From NCBI RefSeq assembly GCF_003589745.1, contig NZ_CP032364.1, positions 1,922,001-1,986,000 on the forward strand: a stretch of DNA of 64,000 bases, in the 5' to 3' direction. The translations under genes and the position numbers were made by a program. Positions 1 to 8,671 of this stretch are shown piece after piece. This DNA is from Lachnoanaerobaculum umeaense (GTDB taxonomy: Bacteria; Bacillota; Clostridia; Lachnospirales; Lachnospiraceae). Positions within the stretch are counted from its first letter, which is position 1; every line of letters begins with the position of its first letter. Below the pieces are notes generated by a model. It searched no databases, was not told the DNA's origin, and was given only the letters and a program-made list of their open reading frames with translations.

Positions 1-701
1 TGATACATCTCTTCATGACTCTCACCAACTGCCAGACCTCCTATAGCATATCCATCAAGATTTATTTCACTTATAGCCTTGGCATGTGAAATTCTTATAT
101 CATCAATAACACCACCCTGATTTATTCCAAAGAGAAGCTGCTCCTTATTGATAGTGTCCTCCAATGAATTGAGTCTGTCCATCTCTGTCTTACATCTTAG
201 GAGCCATCTGGTAGTACGTGCCACCGAATCCTCTATGTACTTTCTTTCTGCAAGTGCAGGTGGGCATTCATCAAATGCCATAGCTATAGTGGAACCCAGA
301 TTTGACTGTATCTGCATACTCTCCTCAGGTCCCATAAAAATCTTTCTACCATCAATGTGAGAGTTGAAAGCAACCCCCTCTTCCTTGATTTTCCTAAGCT
401 TTGCAAGTGAAAACACCTGGAAACCCCCGGAGTCTGTCAGTATAGGTCGATCCCAATTCATAAATTCATGCAAACCACCAAACTCTTTTATAAGCTTATC
501 GCCCGTCCTTACATGCAGGTGATACGTGTTTGAAAGTTCAATTTGACATCCTATTTCCTTCAGATCATCAGTCGATACTGCTCCCTTTATAGCAGCAACA
601 GTACCGACATTCATAAAGAGCGGTGTCTCAACAGTGCCATGAACAGTTTCCATAGTAGCACTCTTTGCTCTTTTATCCACAGCCTTTATTTCATATTTCA
701 T
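1..701 (-). CDS. tgt: Queuine/preQ1 tRNA-ribosyltransferase, C-terminally cut by the window edge
   Basis: Exchanges guanine-34 of GUN-anticodon tRNAs for preQ1 in the queuosine pathway (family knowledge). The reading frame opens at the ATG complementary to 699-701 and stays open to base 1, giving about 233 residues of a protein normally near 375. The translation carries the family landmarks DSGGFQVFSL, MAFDECPP, and GINQGGV followed by GGLAVGE, in the right order. The C-terminal zinc site lies outside the window. It sits only 7 bases after the secDF stop, so it is probably co-transcribed with secDF, an arrangement related to the common tgt-yajC-secDF neighbourhood. Confidence 0.95.
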   Translation of the reverse strand, partial: MKYEIKAVDKRAKSATMETVHGTVETPLFMNVGTVAAIKGAVSTDDLKEIGCQIELSNTYHLHVRTGDKLIKEFGGLHEFMNWDRPILTDSGGFQVFSLAKLRKIKEEGVAFNSHIDGRKIFMGPEESMQIQSNLGSTIAMAFDECPPALAERKYIEDSVARTTRWLLRCKTEMDRLNSLEDTINKEQLLFGINQGGVIDDIRISHAKAISEINLDGYAIGGLAVGESHEEMY

Positions 702-708
702 AAAATAC

Positions 709-3099
709 CTAAACTACAGCTCCATTGCTGTCTTTTTTTGTTTCAACCTTTTTGGTCTTCTTGTTCTTCTTTGCATTTTCAGCTTTTTTCTCTTCTATTT
801 TCTTATCAAACTTATTGCTAAGCATATACCAGAAGATACTGGAGAGGAATACTGAAGAGTATGTACCTGCTACTATTCCAACCATAATAGGCAATGCAAA
901 TTCTCTGATAGAAGATACTCCCATCAAGAACAATATGAAAATCATTATAAATGTAGTAAGTGATGAATAGATACTTCTTGTCAAAGTCTCAGTAACGCTG
1001 GTATTGATTATCTCTTCCTTAGTAGCTCTTGGAAGTAATACCTTATTCTCTCTTATTCTATCAAATATAACTATTGTAGCATTTATTGAATAACCAAGTA
1101 TAGTTAGTATACATGCGATAAATGTTGAACCCACACTCCAACGCAAAACAGCATAGAATGTTATAACTACAAACACATCATGTATAAGTGCAAGCACTGA
1201 ACCTGCTGCAAATCTGAAATCTCTAAATCTAACCCAAATATAAATAAGCATCAATATGGTAGCCAACACTGTTGCAATCACAGCATCTGACTTCATCTCT
1301 GCACTGACTGCACCTGATATAGACTCTGCAGTAATCTTCTCTGCATCTACACCGAATTTTTCCACAAGTGCGGCATTGAGTTTCTCCCTCTCTTCCAAAT
1401 TCAGAGATCTGGTCTTTATAATTACTTCATTCGTACCCTGTACTTTCTGAGTCTGAGTACCTGCCTCACCTGTTATAGATTCTACAACCGGTACGATTTC
1501 CTTTGAAATCTCATCTAAACTATAGTCCTTATCAAATGTAACATTAGTTGATGTTCCACCCTTAAAATCTAAGCCATAGTTAAAGAAATTATCGGTTTTA
1601 ACCTTGTTAACTCCAATAAATATAATACCTATTGCTATTACAACTCCGGCTATAGCAAGAGTAAACTTTTTCATTCCTACAAAATCATAAGATTTACGAG
1701 CAAGCTTCTTTCCATACAACTTTTCATTATCAAGTCCCACATTATAGAAAGACTTTAATACAAATCTTGTTACAAACAATGCTGTAAACATAGACAGCAT
1801 AATACCGAGTGCAAGGGTCTGTGCAAAGCCTTTTACTGTACCTGAACCACGCAGATACAGCACTGCTGCCGCTATAAGTGTAGTAACATTTCCGTCAATA
1901 ATAGCCGATAATGCCTTCTTAAATCCGGTATTTATGGACTCATATACACTCTTTCCAAGACCAATTTCTTCTTTTATTCTTGTAAAGATAATAACATTTG
2001 CATCCACTGCCATACCTATTGACAAGATAATACCTGCTATACCTGGCAATGTAAGTGTTATCTCAAATGCTGACAAGAGTAAAATCTCAAGTATTACATA
2101 GAGCGCAAGTGCAATCACTGATGCAACACCTGGAAGTAGGAATATTGCAATCATAAATATAGCCAATACAACAAATCCGGCTATAGCAGCCTTCATACTT
2201 GTAGATATAGCTTCCTGTCCAAGCTTTGCTCCTACCACATTACTCCTAAGCTCTTCCAACTCAAGTGAAAGTGAACCTATACGAATAGTAGATGCAAGAT
2301 TCTTCGCCTCATCATATGAAGTCATTCCTGTAATCTGTGCTGTACCACCTGTTATTGCAGTTTGCACTGTAGGATTTGAATAAATTATATTGTCATATAT
2401 AATAGCAATCCTTTGACCTATCAGTCTTGAAGTTGCATCAGCAAATGCTTTTGAACCTTCTTCTGTAAATGTAAGAGATACTACATATTCACTATTTCCA
2501 TTATTATCTATAATACCGGCCTTAGCAGTTGCTACCTGATCGCCTGTAAGCACAGTATTTCCCTGTGGATCTACAAATATCAATGAACCCGGTTTTCCAA
2601 GTTCGTCAAGTATGGCATTGGCATCTGATACACCCGGGATATCAATATTTATTCTATTGTCACCCTCTCTGTAAACTTCTGCCTCTGTTGAATAGTTTTG
2701 AACTCTCTGTTGTAACTTGTAGATAGTATCTGCCATATCCTCATCTGATGGATTTGGATTCACTGTCTGATAAGTAATACTTACACCACCTGCCAAATCG
2801 AGTCCTAGTTTTATCTTTCCTGTACTTATTTTGGAAGTTTTACCACTCTCTTCAGCTGTCTCATCAGATATAGTACTCTCATCCACTGATGTTTCACCAC
2901 TACTTTCATCAACTGATGAACTCTCAATTGCCTCACTTGATGCAGAAGCATCTACACTTGTCTCAGTAGATTGTGCCAAACTATCAGCACTTTTACTATT
3001 GCCTCCTGTCAACACATTGTAGGCAAGGAAGCCCAAAAATACCAAAACCACAAATGTGATAAATAGAGAGGCTAAGCCCTTTTGCTTATTGTCCTTCAT
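709..3099 (-). CDS. secDF: SecDF fusion, protein-export membrane subunit
   Basis: Proton-driven accessory component of the Sec translocon, with SecD and SecF fused in one 796-residue chain. Visible features are an N-terminal membrane segment (about residues 9-28), then a Ser/Glu/Asp-rich low-complexity linker (about 44-92), the SecD motif GLDLAGGVS, a first RND-type membrane block containing AVDANVIIFTRIKEE, the SecF start NYGLDFKGGTS, and a second block with INATIVIFDRIREN. The tail is Lys-rich and cytoplasmic. AGGAG lies 8 bases before the ATG, and the scfB-type stop upstream is only 14 bases away. The acidic linker is missing from the partial second copy at 3436-4179. Confidence 0.95.
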   Translation of the reverse strand: MKDNKQKGLASLFITFVVLVFLGFLAYNVLTGGNSKSADSLAQSTETSVDASASSEAIESSSVDESSGETSVDESTISDETAEESGKTSKISTGKIKLGLDLAGGVSITYQTVNPNPSDEDMADTIYKLQQRVQNYSTEAEVYREGDNRINIDIPGVSDANAILDELGKPGSLIFVDPQGNTVLTGDQVATAKAGIIDNNGNSEYVVSLTFTEEGSKAFADATSRLIGQRIAIIYDNIIYSNPTVQTAITGGTAQITGMTSYDEAKNLASTIRIGSLSLELEELRSNVVGAKLGQEAISTSMKAAIAGFVVLAIFMIAIFLLPGVASVIALALYVILEILLLSAFEITLTLPGIAGIILSIGMAVDANVIIFTRIKEEIGLGKSVYESINTGFKKALSAIIDGNVTTLIAAAVLYLRGSGTVKGFAQTLALGIMLSMFTALFVTRFVLKSFYNVGLDNEKLYGKKLARKSYDFVGMKKFTLAIAGVVIAIGIIFIGVNKVKTDNFFNYGLDFKGGTSTNVTFDKDYSLDEISKEIVPVVESITGEAGTQTQKVQGTNEVIIKTRSLNLEEREKLNAALVEKFGVDAEKITAESISGAVSAEMKSDAVIATVLATILMLIYIWVRFRDFRFAAGSVLALIHDVFVVITFYAVLRWSVGSTFIACILTILGYSINATIVIFDRIRENKVLLPRATKEEIINTSVTETLTRSIYSSLTTFIMIFILFLMGVSSIREFALPIMVGIVAGTYSSVFLSSIFWYMLSNKFDKKIEEKKAENAKKNKKTKKVETKKDSNGAVV

Positions 3100-3458
3100 T
3101 ATCTTCTCCTATTTTACCCAGCTAATGCTGCTTTTATCATTATTGCACACTCAATTCTCTTTTTTTGAAGTTCGCAACCGATATCATAAGTATCTGTAAT
3201 AGAGCCATGAAAGCTATAGGAATTTGCCGCACATCCTCCACTACAATAAAATCTTGCATAGCAATCCTTGCACTTTGTTTTTGCATAAACATTGCATAGC
3301 TTAAACTCATTACTAATGTCTTTTCTCTTCAGTCCATCAAACACATTTCCAAGTAAAAACTCCTCTTTACCTACAAATTGTAATCCCTTAGTGCCTCTTG
3401 ACTCAGCAAATTTTAAAAACTTAGGTACTATTACATCATAGCTTCCTTTTCCACCTCT
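2242..3458. repeat. Copy A of a secDF/scfB junction duplication
   Basis: This segment (5' part of secDF, the 14-bp spacer and a 3' part of scfB) recurs at about 3459-4882. Long stretches are nearly identical in DNA, but scattered point differences show the event is not brand new. In this copy the scfB portion has lost roughly 342 bases in frame. Boundaries are estimated from where the aligned coding sequences diverge. Confidence 0.85.
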
Positions 3459-3476
3459 GACTTCTAAGTTCTTCAA
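3114..3476 (-). pseudogene. Truncated duplicate of the SCIFF maturase C-terminal region
   Basis: The 120-codon frame matches the intact maturase at 4194-5585. It begins at GGKGSYDVIVPK, jumps from ESRGTK to QFVGKEEF (about 114 residues removed in frame) and then keeps the whole Cys-rich SPASM tail, CNVYAKTKCKDCYARFYC and onward. The radical-SAM CxxxCxxC half is absent, so it cannot be an active maturase. The only available start is a TTG in sequence derived from the neighbouring secD fragment. The frame is intact apart from the deletion and the missing 5' end, so a short Cys-rich peptide could still be made. It is best read as a remnant of tandem duplication. Confidence 0.85.
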
Positions 3477-4179
3477 GCTCCAGTGAAAGTGAACCTATAT
3501 GAATATTGGATGCAAGTTTTTCTGCCTCATCATAAGATGTCATACCTGTAATCTGTGCTGTACCACCTGTTATTGCAGTTTGCACTGTAGGATTTGAATA
3601 AATTATATTGTCATACATAATGGCAATCCTCTGACCTATAAGTCTTGCAGTTGCCTCTGCAAATGCCTTTGATCCTTCTTCAGTAAATGTAAGTGATACT
3701 ACATACTCACTATTGCCATTATTATCTATAATACCTGCCTTTGCTGTTGCCACCTGATCACCTGTAAGTACAGTATTTCTCTGTGGATCTACAAAGATCA
3801 ATGAACCCGGTTTTCCAAGTTCGTCAAGTATGGCATTGGCATCTGATACACCCGGGATATCAATATTTATTCTATTGTCACCCTCTCTGTAAACTTCTGC
3901 CTCTGTTGAATAGTTTTGAACTCTCTGTTGTAACTTATAGATAGTATCTGCCATATCCTCATCTGATGGATTTGGATCCACTGTCTGATAAGTAATACTT
4001 ACACCATCTGCCAAATCAAGTCCTAGTTTTGTCACAGCTGTCTCAGTAGATTGTGCCAAACTATCAGCACTTTTACTATTGCCTCCTGTCAACACATTGT
4101 AGACAAGGAAACCTAAAAATACCAAAACCACAAATGTGATAAATAGAGAGGCTAAGCCCTTTTGCTTATTGTTCTCCAT
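3436..4179 (-). pseudogene. Truncated duplicate of SecDF N-terminal region
   Basis: Residues 1-240 repeat the N-terminus of the SecDF at 709-3099, but 46 codons of the acidic linker after the first membrane segment are missing (SLAQSTETAVT joins directly to KLGLDL). The conserved GLDLAGG reads GLDLADG here. After LELEELRS the frame runs into scfB-derived DNA, adds seven foreign residues (QRWKRKL) and stops. Its ribosome site and spacing after scfB are identical to those of the real secDF, so a 247-residue membrane-anchored SecD head fragment may still be translated. None of the RND membrane blocks remain. Confidence 0.88.
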
Positions 4180-4882
4180 TATCTTCTCCTATTTTACCCA
4201 GCTAACGCTGCTTTTATCATTATTGCACACTCAATTCTCTTTTTTTGAAGTTCGCAACCGGTATCATAAGTATCTGTAATAGAGCCATGAAAGCTATAGG
4301 AATTTGCCGCACAGCCTCCACTACAATAAAATCTTGCATAGCAATCCTTACACTTTGGTTTTGCATAAACATTGCATAACTTAAACTCATTACTAATGTC
4401 TTTTCTCTCCAGTCCATCAAACACATTTCCAAGTAAAAACTCCTCTTTACCTACAAACTGATGACATGGATATAAATCTCCCCAAGGTGTTACCGCAAGG
4501 TATTCTGTTCCTGAGCCACAACCCGAAAGTCTCTTTGCAACACAAGGTCCCTGAGTTAAATCTATATTGAAATGGAAAAAGTTAAATCCTCTTCCTTCTT
4601 TCTTTCTTTTAATATATTCAACAGCAAGTTTATCATATTCCTCCATAATCTTTGGAATATCCTCTTCTCTAATTGCATAGGTTTCACTTTCCTCACCTAC
4701 AACAGGCTCCATACTGGTCTGTTTAAATCCAAGATCTGCAAAATGCAATACATCATTAGAAAATTCTAAATTATTTCTTGTAAAAGTACCTCTGATATAG
4801 TAGTCCTTAGTACCTCTTGACTCGGCAAATTTTAAGAACTTCGGTACTATAACATCATAGCTGCCCTTGCCTCCTCTTGTAG
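3459..4882. repeat. Copy B of the secDF/scfB junction duplication
   Basis: Second copy of the secDF-5'/scfB-3' unit described at 2242-3458. Here the scfB part is complete and belongs to the functional gene, while the secDF part carries a 138-base in-frame deletion. The fusion joint near 3455-3462 links secD codons for ELRS to scfB codons for RGGKG over at most a few shared bases. Confidence 0.85.
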
Positions 4883-5585
4883 GACGCATAGCATCATTCA
4901 CTTCTTTTCTACCATCCAGACTGAGTACAACATTTGACATTTCTTTATTACAAAAATCCATAACTTCATCATTTAGAAGCATACCATTTGTTGTGATAGT
5001 AAATCTGAACTTTTTATTATTAGTTTCTTCCAAGCTTCTTCCATACTTTACCAGGTCTTTTACCACCTGCCAATTCATAAGCGGCTCGCCACCAAAGAAG
5101 TCTACTTCCAAGTTTCTTCTGTTTCCTGAATTGGCCACAAGAAAATCCAATGCTCTCTTGCCGACATCATAGCTCATTAAAGCCCTTCTTCCATGATATT
5201 CTCCCTCTTCAGCAAAACAATACTTACAAGCTAGGTTACAATCATGGGCGATATGAAGGCAGAGTGCTTTTACTACTGTTTCCCTCTCTTTAAAGTCATT
5301 TATATACAGTTCATAAGTATCCTTTGTATAAAGCTCCTCTGCATCTATAAGCTCCTGTATGTCAGCTATAGCTTCATCTATTTCCTCATCACTGTATTTG
5401 CCCTCCAAAGCCGACTTCAAACCGGTCTTTGTTTCGCTATCTAGCTTTATCGGTGAATCAAGCTCTCCTATAAGCTTTTCTACAATCTCCATTGCATCAT
5501 ACAGCAGCTCATCCACTACATGAACAGAACCTGAATTCACATCCAATACTATATTATATCCATTATTCTTATATTGATGTAACAA
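4194..5585 (-). CDS. scfB: SCIFF peptide maturase, radical SAM/SPASM thioether-forming enzyme
   Basis: Predicted to form Cys-alpha-carbon thioether crosslinks in the SCIFF precursor encoded just upstream, as CteB does (family knowledge). The 463-residue protein has an N-terminal peptide-recognition-like region, the radical-SAM motif CNLACKYC near residue 115, and a C-terminal SPASM domain with clustered cysteines (CVAKRLSGCGSG, then CKDCYARFYCSGGC). The likely start is TTG at 5583-5585, with AGAGGA five bases before it and no better ATG upstream. It follows scfA across a 78-bp gap that contains a terminator-like hairpin. Its C-terminal part is duplicated at 3114-3476. Confidence 0.93.
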   Translation of the reverse strand: MLHQYKNNGYNIVLDVNSGSVHVVDELLYDAMEIVEKLIGELDSPIKLDSETKTGLKSALEGKYSDEEIDEAIADIQELIDAEELYTKDTYELYINDFKERETVVKALCLHIAHDCNLACKYCFAEEGEYHGRRALMSYDVGKRALDFLVANSGNRRNLEVDFFGGEPLMNWQVVKDLVKYGRSLEETNNKKFRFTITTNGMLLNDEVMDFCNKEMSNVVLSLDGRKEVNDAMRPTRGGKGSYDVIVPKFLKFAESRGTKDYYIRGTFTRNNLEFSNDVLHFADLGFKQTSMEPVVGEESETYAIREEDIPKIMEEYDKLAVEYIKRKKEGRGFNFFHFNIDLTQGPCVAKRLSGCGSGTEYLAVTPWGDLYPCHQFVGKEEFLLGNVFDGLERKDISNEFKLCNVYAKPKCKDCYARFYCSGGCAANSYSFHGSITDTYDTGCELQKKRIECAIMIKAALAG

Positions 5586-5611
5586 ATTATTCCTCTTTCT
5601 ATTACAACACG

Positions 5612-5651
5612 AAAAGCCCCCTCAACAGTCAAAGACCGCAAAGGGGGTTTT
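5612..5651 (-). terminator. Terminator/attenuator-like hairpin between scfA and scfB
   Basis: In the minus direction AAACCCCC pairs with GGGGGCTTT across a roughly 20-base loop and is followed by a short T run. Placed between precursor and enzyme, it would let most transcripts end after scfA, giving much peptide and little maturase. Confidence 0.7.
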
Positions 5652-5663
5652 GATACAAGCGTC

Positions 5664-5810
5664 TTATCTGTTAGGATTTTCACAGCCCTGATTTCCAACT
5701 GTGCAAGATGTCTTGCAAGCTGACTGACAAGAAGTCTGGCACTCGCCACAACCACCACGCTTTAGGCTCTCTTTAAGAGTTTTCTCATTTAATGTAACAA
5801 CATGCTTCAT
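5664..5810 (-). CDS. scfA: SCIFF ribosomal peptide precursor (six cysteines in forty-five residues)
   Basis: A 48-residue substrate of the adjacent radical SAM maturase. The translation begins MKHVVTLNEKTLKES and contains GGCGECQTSCQSACKTSC followed by VGNQGCENPNR, matching the nearly invariant SCIFF family across Clostridia. I chose the ATG at 5808-5810 because AAGGAGA lies eight bases upstream and the family starts with MKH; an upstream in-frame start at 5846 would add a basic extension and has no good ribosome site. It has its own promoter at 5862-5890. The mature product and its role are not established for most members of the family. Confidence 0.95.
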   Translation of the reverse strand: MKHVVTLNEKTLKESLKRGGCGECQTSCQSACKTSCTVGNQGCENPNR

Positions 5811-5861
5811 ATACATTCTCCTTCTATGTCGATACTGCGACAACAAGCTTTATGCGAAACT

Positions 5862-5890
5862 ATTTTAGCATAAGTATATATCTTTTTCAA
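5862..5890 (-). promoter_or_regulatory. Promoter for scfA-scfB
   Basis: Minus strand: TTGAAA, 17 bases, TAAAAT, with a TG one base before the -10 (extended -10, TATGCTAAAAT). The predicted start is about 45 bases before the scfA ATG. Confidence 0.75.
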
Positions 5891-5921
5891 TAAATATATT
5901 TTATTATCGTCAACCCAAAGA

Positions 5922-5942
5922 CGACCACAATATTGTGGCCGC
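5922..5942 (-). terminator. Hairpin at the end of the Tad/signalling operon
   Basis: GGCCACAATATTGTGGTC forms an eight-pair stem with one mismatch just after the surface-protein stop. The T run after it is weak (GTCTTT), so termination may be partial. Confidence 0.5.
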
Positions 5943-5958
5943 TTAAAATATATTCATT

Positions 5959-8301
5959 CTATTCTTCTTCTCTACGCTTTTTGTACATAAAAGCTATACC
6001 CAGACCAAGTGCAAGTCCAAGCGTTATCACTGCCAGCGGAATATATCCGGTAGATAATAGTTTCTTATTTGGAGCTTTTATATCAAAGTTTACCTCAACA
6101 ATATCACTTAAATTACCTGCCTGATCCTTTGCCTGCACCTTTATGCTATGCTTACCTTCAATAGCAACATTGAGAGTAGCCTTTCCATCTTGATTTACAG
6201 TATACTCTCTTTTACTTAAAAGTCTGTCATTAAGCCAAACTGAATCTATAAAATCTCCAGGAAGCTCTGTACTTAAGATAATATTTACACTACCTTCATA
6301 GCTCTTACCATCTTCTACTCCCAAAATTATATTTACAGGCTTTGTAGCATCATAAATGACCTCTACCGGCTTCATAGTAGACTTATTTCCTGCAGTATCT
6401 ATTACTTCAAGATTAAAAATATATTTGCCGTCTTTATCAACAGTTTTTAGAAATCTCAACTCGCCATCTACAAAATCATAAGGCTCATCAGTTCCATTTA
6501 TCGTAGCTGATACTATAGATATTTCATCAGTATTCCAAACCTCAATGATTGGAGTAAATACTTTATTTGTATGTTTTCCTACAAGCTCTTCCGGTTTAAA
6601 TTTAAACGTTGCTCCATTCTTATTTACGGAGAAATTCACCTGCTTCCTGGTAACATTACCTGCCAAATCATATATAGTAACGGTCAGAATGTAGTTGTCA
6701 TCAATATATATAGGATCAAGCTTTAGAATATAGCCTCCATCCTGTCTCTTTGCCTTATATATAAGTTCTCTAAATTTTCCATCCGTAACAGATTCAAGGT
6801 TTATTTTTGACTTAGATAAATCTATGTTTACATCACTATATCTTACTACCGGTGACACCGTTCTTGCATTTGCTGTAAGATTTTCTACTCCGGTTATTGT
6901 GATATAAGGTGCTACAGAGTCAACATTTACTTTTTCTTCAAATGAATTTTTACCATTTTTTACTACTGAAATTCTATATTCACCATCATCATCAAATAAA
7001 ATATTTGCCTTATGATTTTCACCATTTGAGCTCCACGAATAATTTACATCTGATAATACTTCTTTTCCACCTATATTCTTATACACTAATACAGAATAAT
7101 TATTTGCATCAAAATTATTGTCCTCTACATTTACAGATGTAGTTCTGGTATTTATAAATCCATTTACTCTATTATTTGAAGTATCCGAATTTATACTTAC
7201 TCTTGGGCTAACAGTACTTGTACTCTCACTTCTATTGTTATTTCCAGTGCCTGAGGGAACATAAGTTCTTGTATTTCGTTGAGGTTCTACTTCACGGTTT
7301 ATTGAAACTTGACCTGTTATACCGCTGTTTTCCCCTTCATTTACGATTGATATAGTACTTATGTCATTAGTATTTGATGTAATACGATCTTGGGTATTAG
7401 TTATTCCTACATCTACAACTGAGATATTATTTACAGTTGTTCCTGTATTCCCATTATTGGGTCTATTTCCTTCATTATATGAATCAACAGTTATGCTTTC
7501 AGCTGTAACTGAATCTGTGGTCATACTTTCAACAATATTTGAATTATCCGTCACGCTTTCAACTGTATTTGAATTAACCGGTAAGCTTTCTTGTTCATTT
7601 ATCTCAATCTGTGTATTCAATCCCATGGTTGTTTCGGTAACTATTTCCGGATCCGGTGTATCTTCTACAGGTGGTTGCACAGCCAAGAAAAATATTTGAT
7701 TTCTATTCCCGTTCTTAGACACAAACTGCTGCATATTATCAGCTATAGTATTCAAACTATCCTCTCTTGCAATATGTACTCTACTTCCAATAGCAAAATA
7801 TACATTACTTCTATACAATGTGATACTTGTATTTTGACTCTCCTCACTGCTAATCGGCAAAAACCCGGATCTTATTACCAAGTCCTCTCTGATTGAATTT
7901 GTAGCTGTTGCTGTTGATGGAGTGGCAACTGATGATGTGGCAAGAGTAGGCGGATTTGACACATCATAATCCTCAATTTCAATACTTCCGCCATTTCTTA
8001 TAACATTTTTGATATTATCAAAAGAATTTTTCACCAATATTGGACTCCAATTAGAATAACTCTCATCATTTGTATCTCCAAGATCCATCGGTGTAGGCAA
8101 TGTCAATGTACCGTCTATATCAAGAAATGATGAAACATTTCTTATATGATAGCCTCTACTATCCCTAAATATCAATCCTATAACAGTATTTGACTGAATA
8201 GCCATAGCATCAAAACAAAAAGATCTAAAAATAATTTGTAGCATAAAACATATACAAATCAGTATCGATATTAACTTTTTTTCCCTACTTTGAATATTCA
8301 T
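5959..8301 (-). CDS. Large surface protein with Ig-like domains and C-terminal membrane anchor
   Basis: About 780 residues, last gene of the Tad operon. It has an N-terminal hydrophobic segment, a long Ser/Thr/Asn/Val-rich low-complexity middle with repeated VES-T and DSVT-like words, then several Ig-like/cadherin-like modules (YILTVTIYDLAGNVTRK, YIFNLEVIDTAGNKS, SIKVQAKDQAGNLSD). It ends in LLSTG, a hydrophobic stretch and KKRREEE, which resembles a sortase signal with Leu in place of the usual Pro. ATG 8299-8301 is preferred: GGGAGG is eight bases upstream and overlaps the previous stop. It is probably exposed on the cell surface as an adhesin or pilus-associated protein; the exact ligand is unknown. 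Confidence 0.8.
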   Translation of the reverse strand: MNIQSREKKLISILICICFMLQIIFRSFCFDAMAIQSNTVIGLIFRDSRGYHIRNVSSFLDIDGTLTLPTPMDLGDTNDESYSNWSPILVKNSFDNIKNVIRNGGSIEIEDYDVSNPPTLATSSVATPSTATATNSIREDLVIRSGFLPISSEESQNTSITLYRSNVYFAIGSRVHIAREDSLNTIADNMQQFVSKNGNRNQIFFLAVQPPVEDTPDPEIVTETTMGLNTQIEINEQESLPVNSNTVESVTDNSNIVESMTTDSVTAESITVDSYNEGNRPNNGNTGTTVNNISVVDVGITNTQDRITSNTNDISTISIVNEGENSGITGQVSINREVEPQRNTRTYVPSGTGNNNRSESTSTVSPRVSINSDTSNNRVNGFINTRTTSVNVEDNNFDANNYSVLVYKNIGGKEVLSDVNYSWSSNGENHKANILFDDDGEYRISVVKNGKNSFEEKVNVDSVAPYITITGVENLTANARTVSPVVRYSDVNIDLSKSKINLESVTDGKFRELIYKAKRQDGGYILKLDPIYIDDNYILTVTIYDLAGNVTRKQVNFSVNKNGATFKFKPEELVGKHTNKVFTPIIEVWNTDEISIVSATINGTDEPYDFVDGELRFLKTVDKDGKYIFNLEVIDTAGNKSTMKPVEVIYDATKPVNIILGVEDGKSYEGSVNIILSTELPGDFIDSVWLNDRLLSKREYTVNQDGKATLNVAIEGKHSIKVQAKDQAGNLSDIVEVNFDIKAPNKKLLSTGYIPLAVITLGLALGLGIAFMYKKRREEE

Positions 8302-8305
8302 AAAA

Positions 8306-8671
8306 CTATCTACCTCCCGCAATCAAATTAATCTCTTCAATAATTTCAAAATCAACGCTCTTCTTATAGTTTTCCAGAGTCTGACCATGGTAATTCTCTA
8401 AAAGAATAGTTTCTTCAGTATTTTCGATATTACTGTCTGTATGTGCCGTCCTTTTTATTAATCTACTACTCATCAATTTTCCGGAATTTGTTTTTCTAAG
8501 TGGCATTGTCTTATTTTGCATTCTTTGATCTACTGACCATTTTTTCTTTGAACCATAGCTTAAGATATCTCTAAATGCTTTCTTTATACCAAAGCCAAAC
8601 CATATCACTACACTTATTATCAGCATACCTCCACCAGTAAAAATCCCACCAAAATATAATATTTTGTGCAT
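8306..8671 (-). CDS. Small membrane protein of the Tad/kinase operon, unknown function
   Basis: 121 residues with one N-terminal membrane segment (ILYFGGIFTGGGMLIISVVIWFG) and a polar basic cytoplasmic part rich in Lys, Ser and Thr. No family recognised. Its start overlaps the kinase stop by one base, and its stop lies inside the ribosome site of the next gene, so its translation is coupled to both. The Thr-rich tail (TAHTDSNIENTEETILLE) could be a kinase target or FHA ligand, which is inference only. Confidence 0.7.
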   Translation of the reverse strand: MHKILYFGGIFTGGGMLIISVVIWFGFGIKKAFRDILSYGSKKKWSVDQRMQNKTMPLRKTNSGKLMSSRLIKRTAHTDSNIENTEETILLENYHGQTLENYKKSVDFEIIEEINLIAGGR

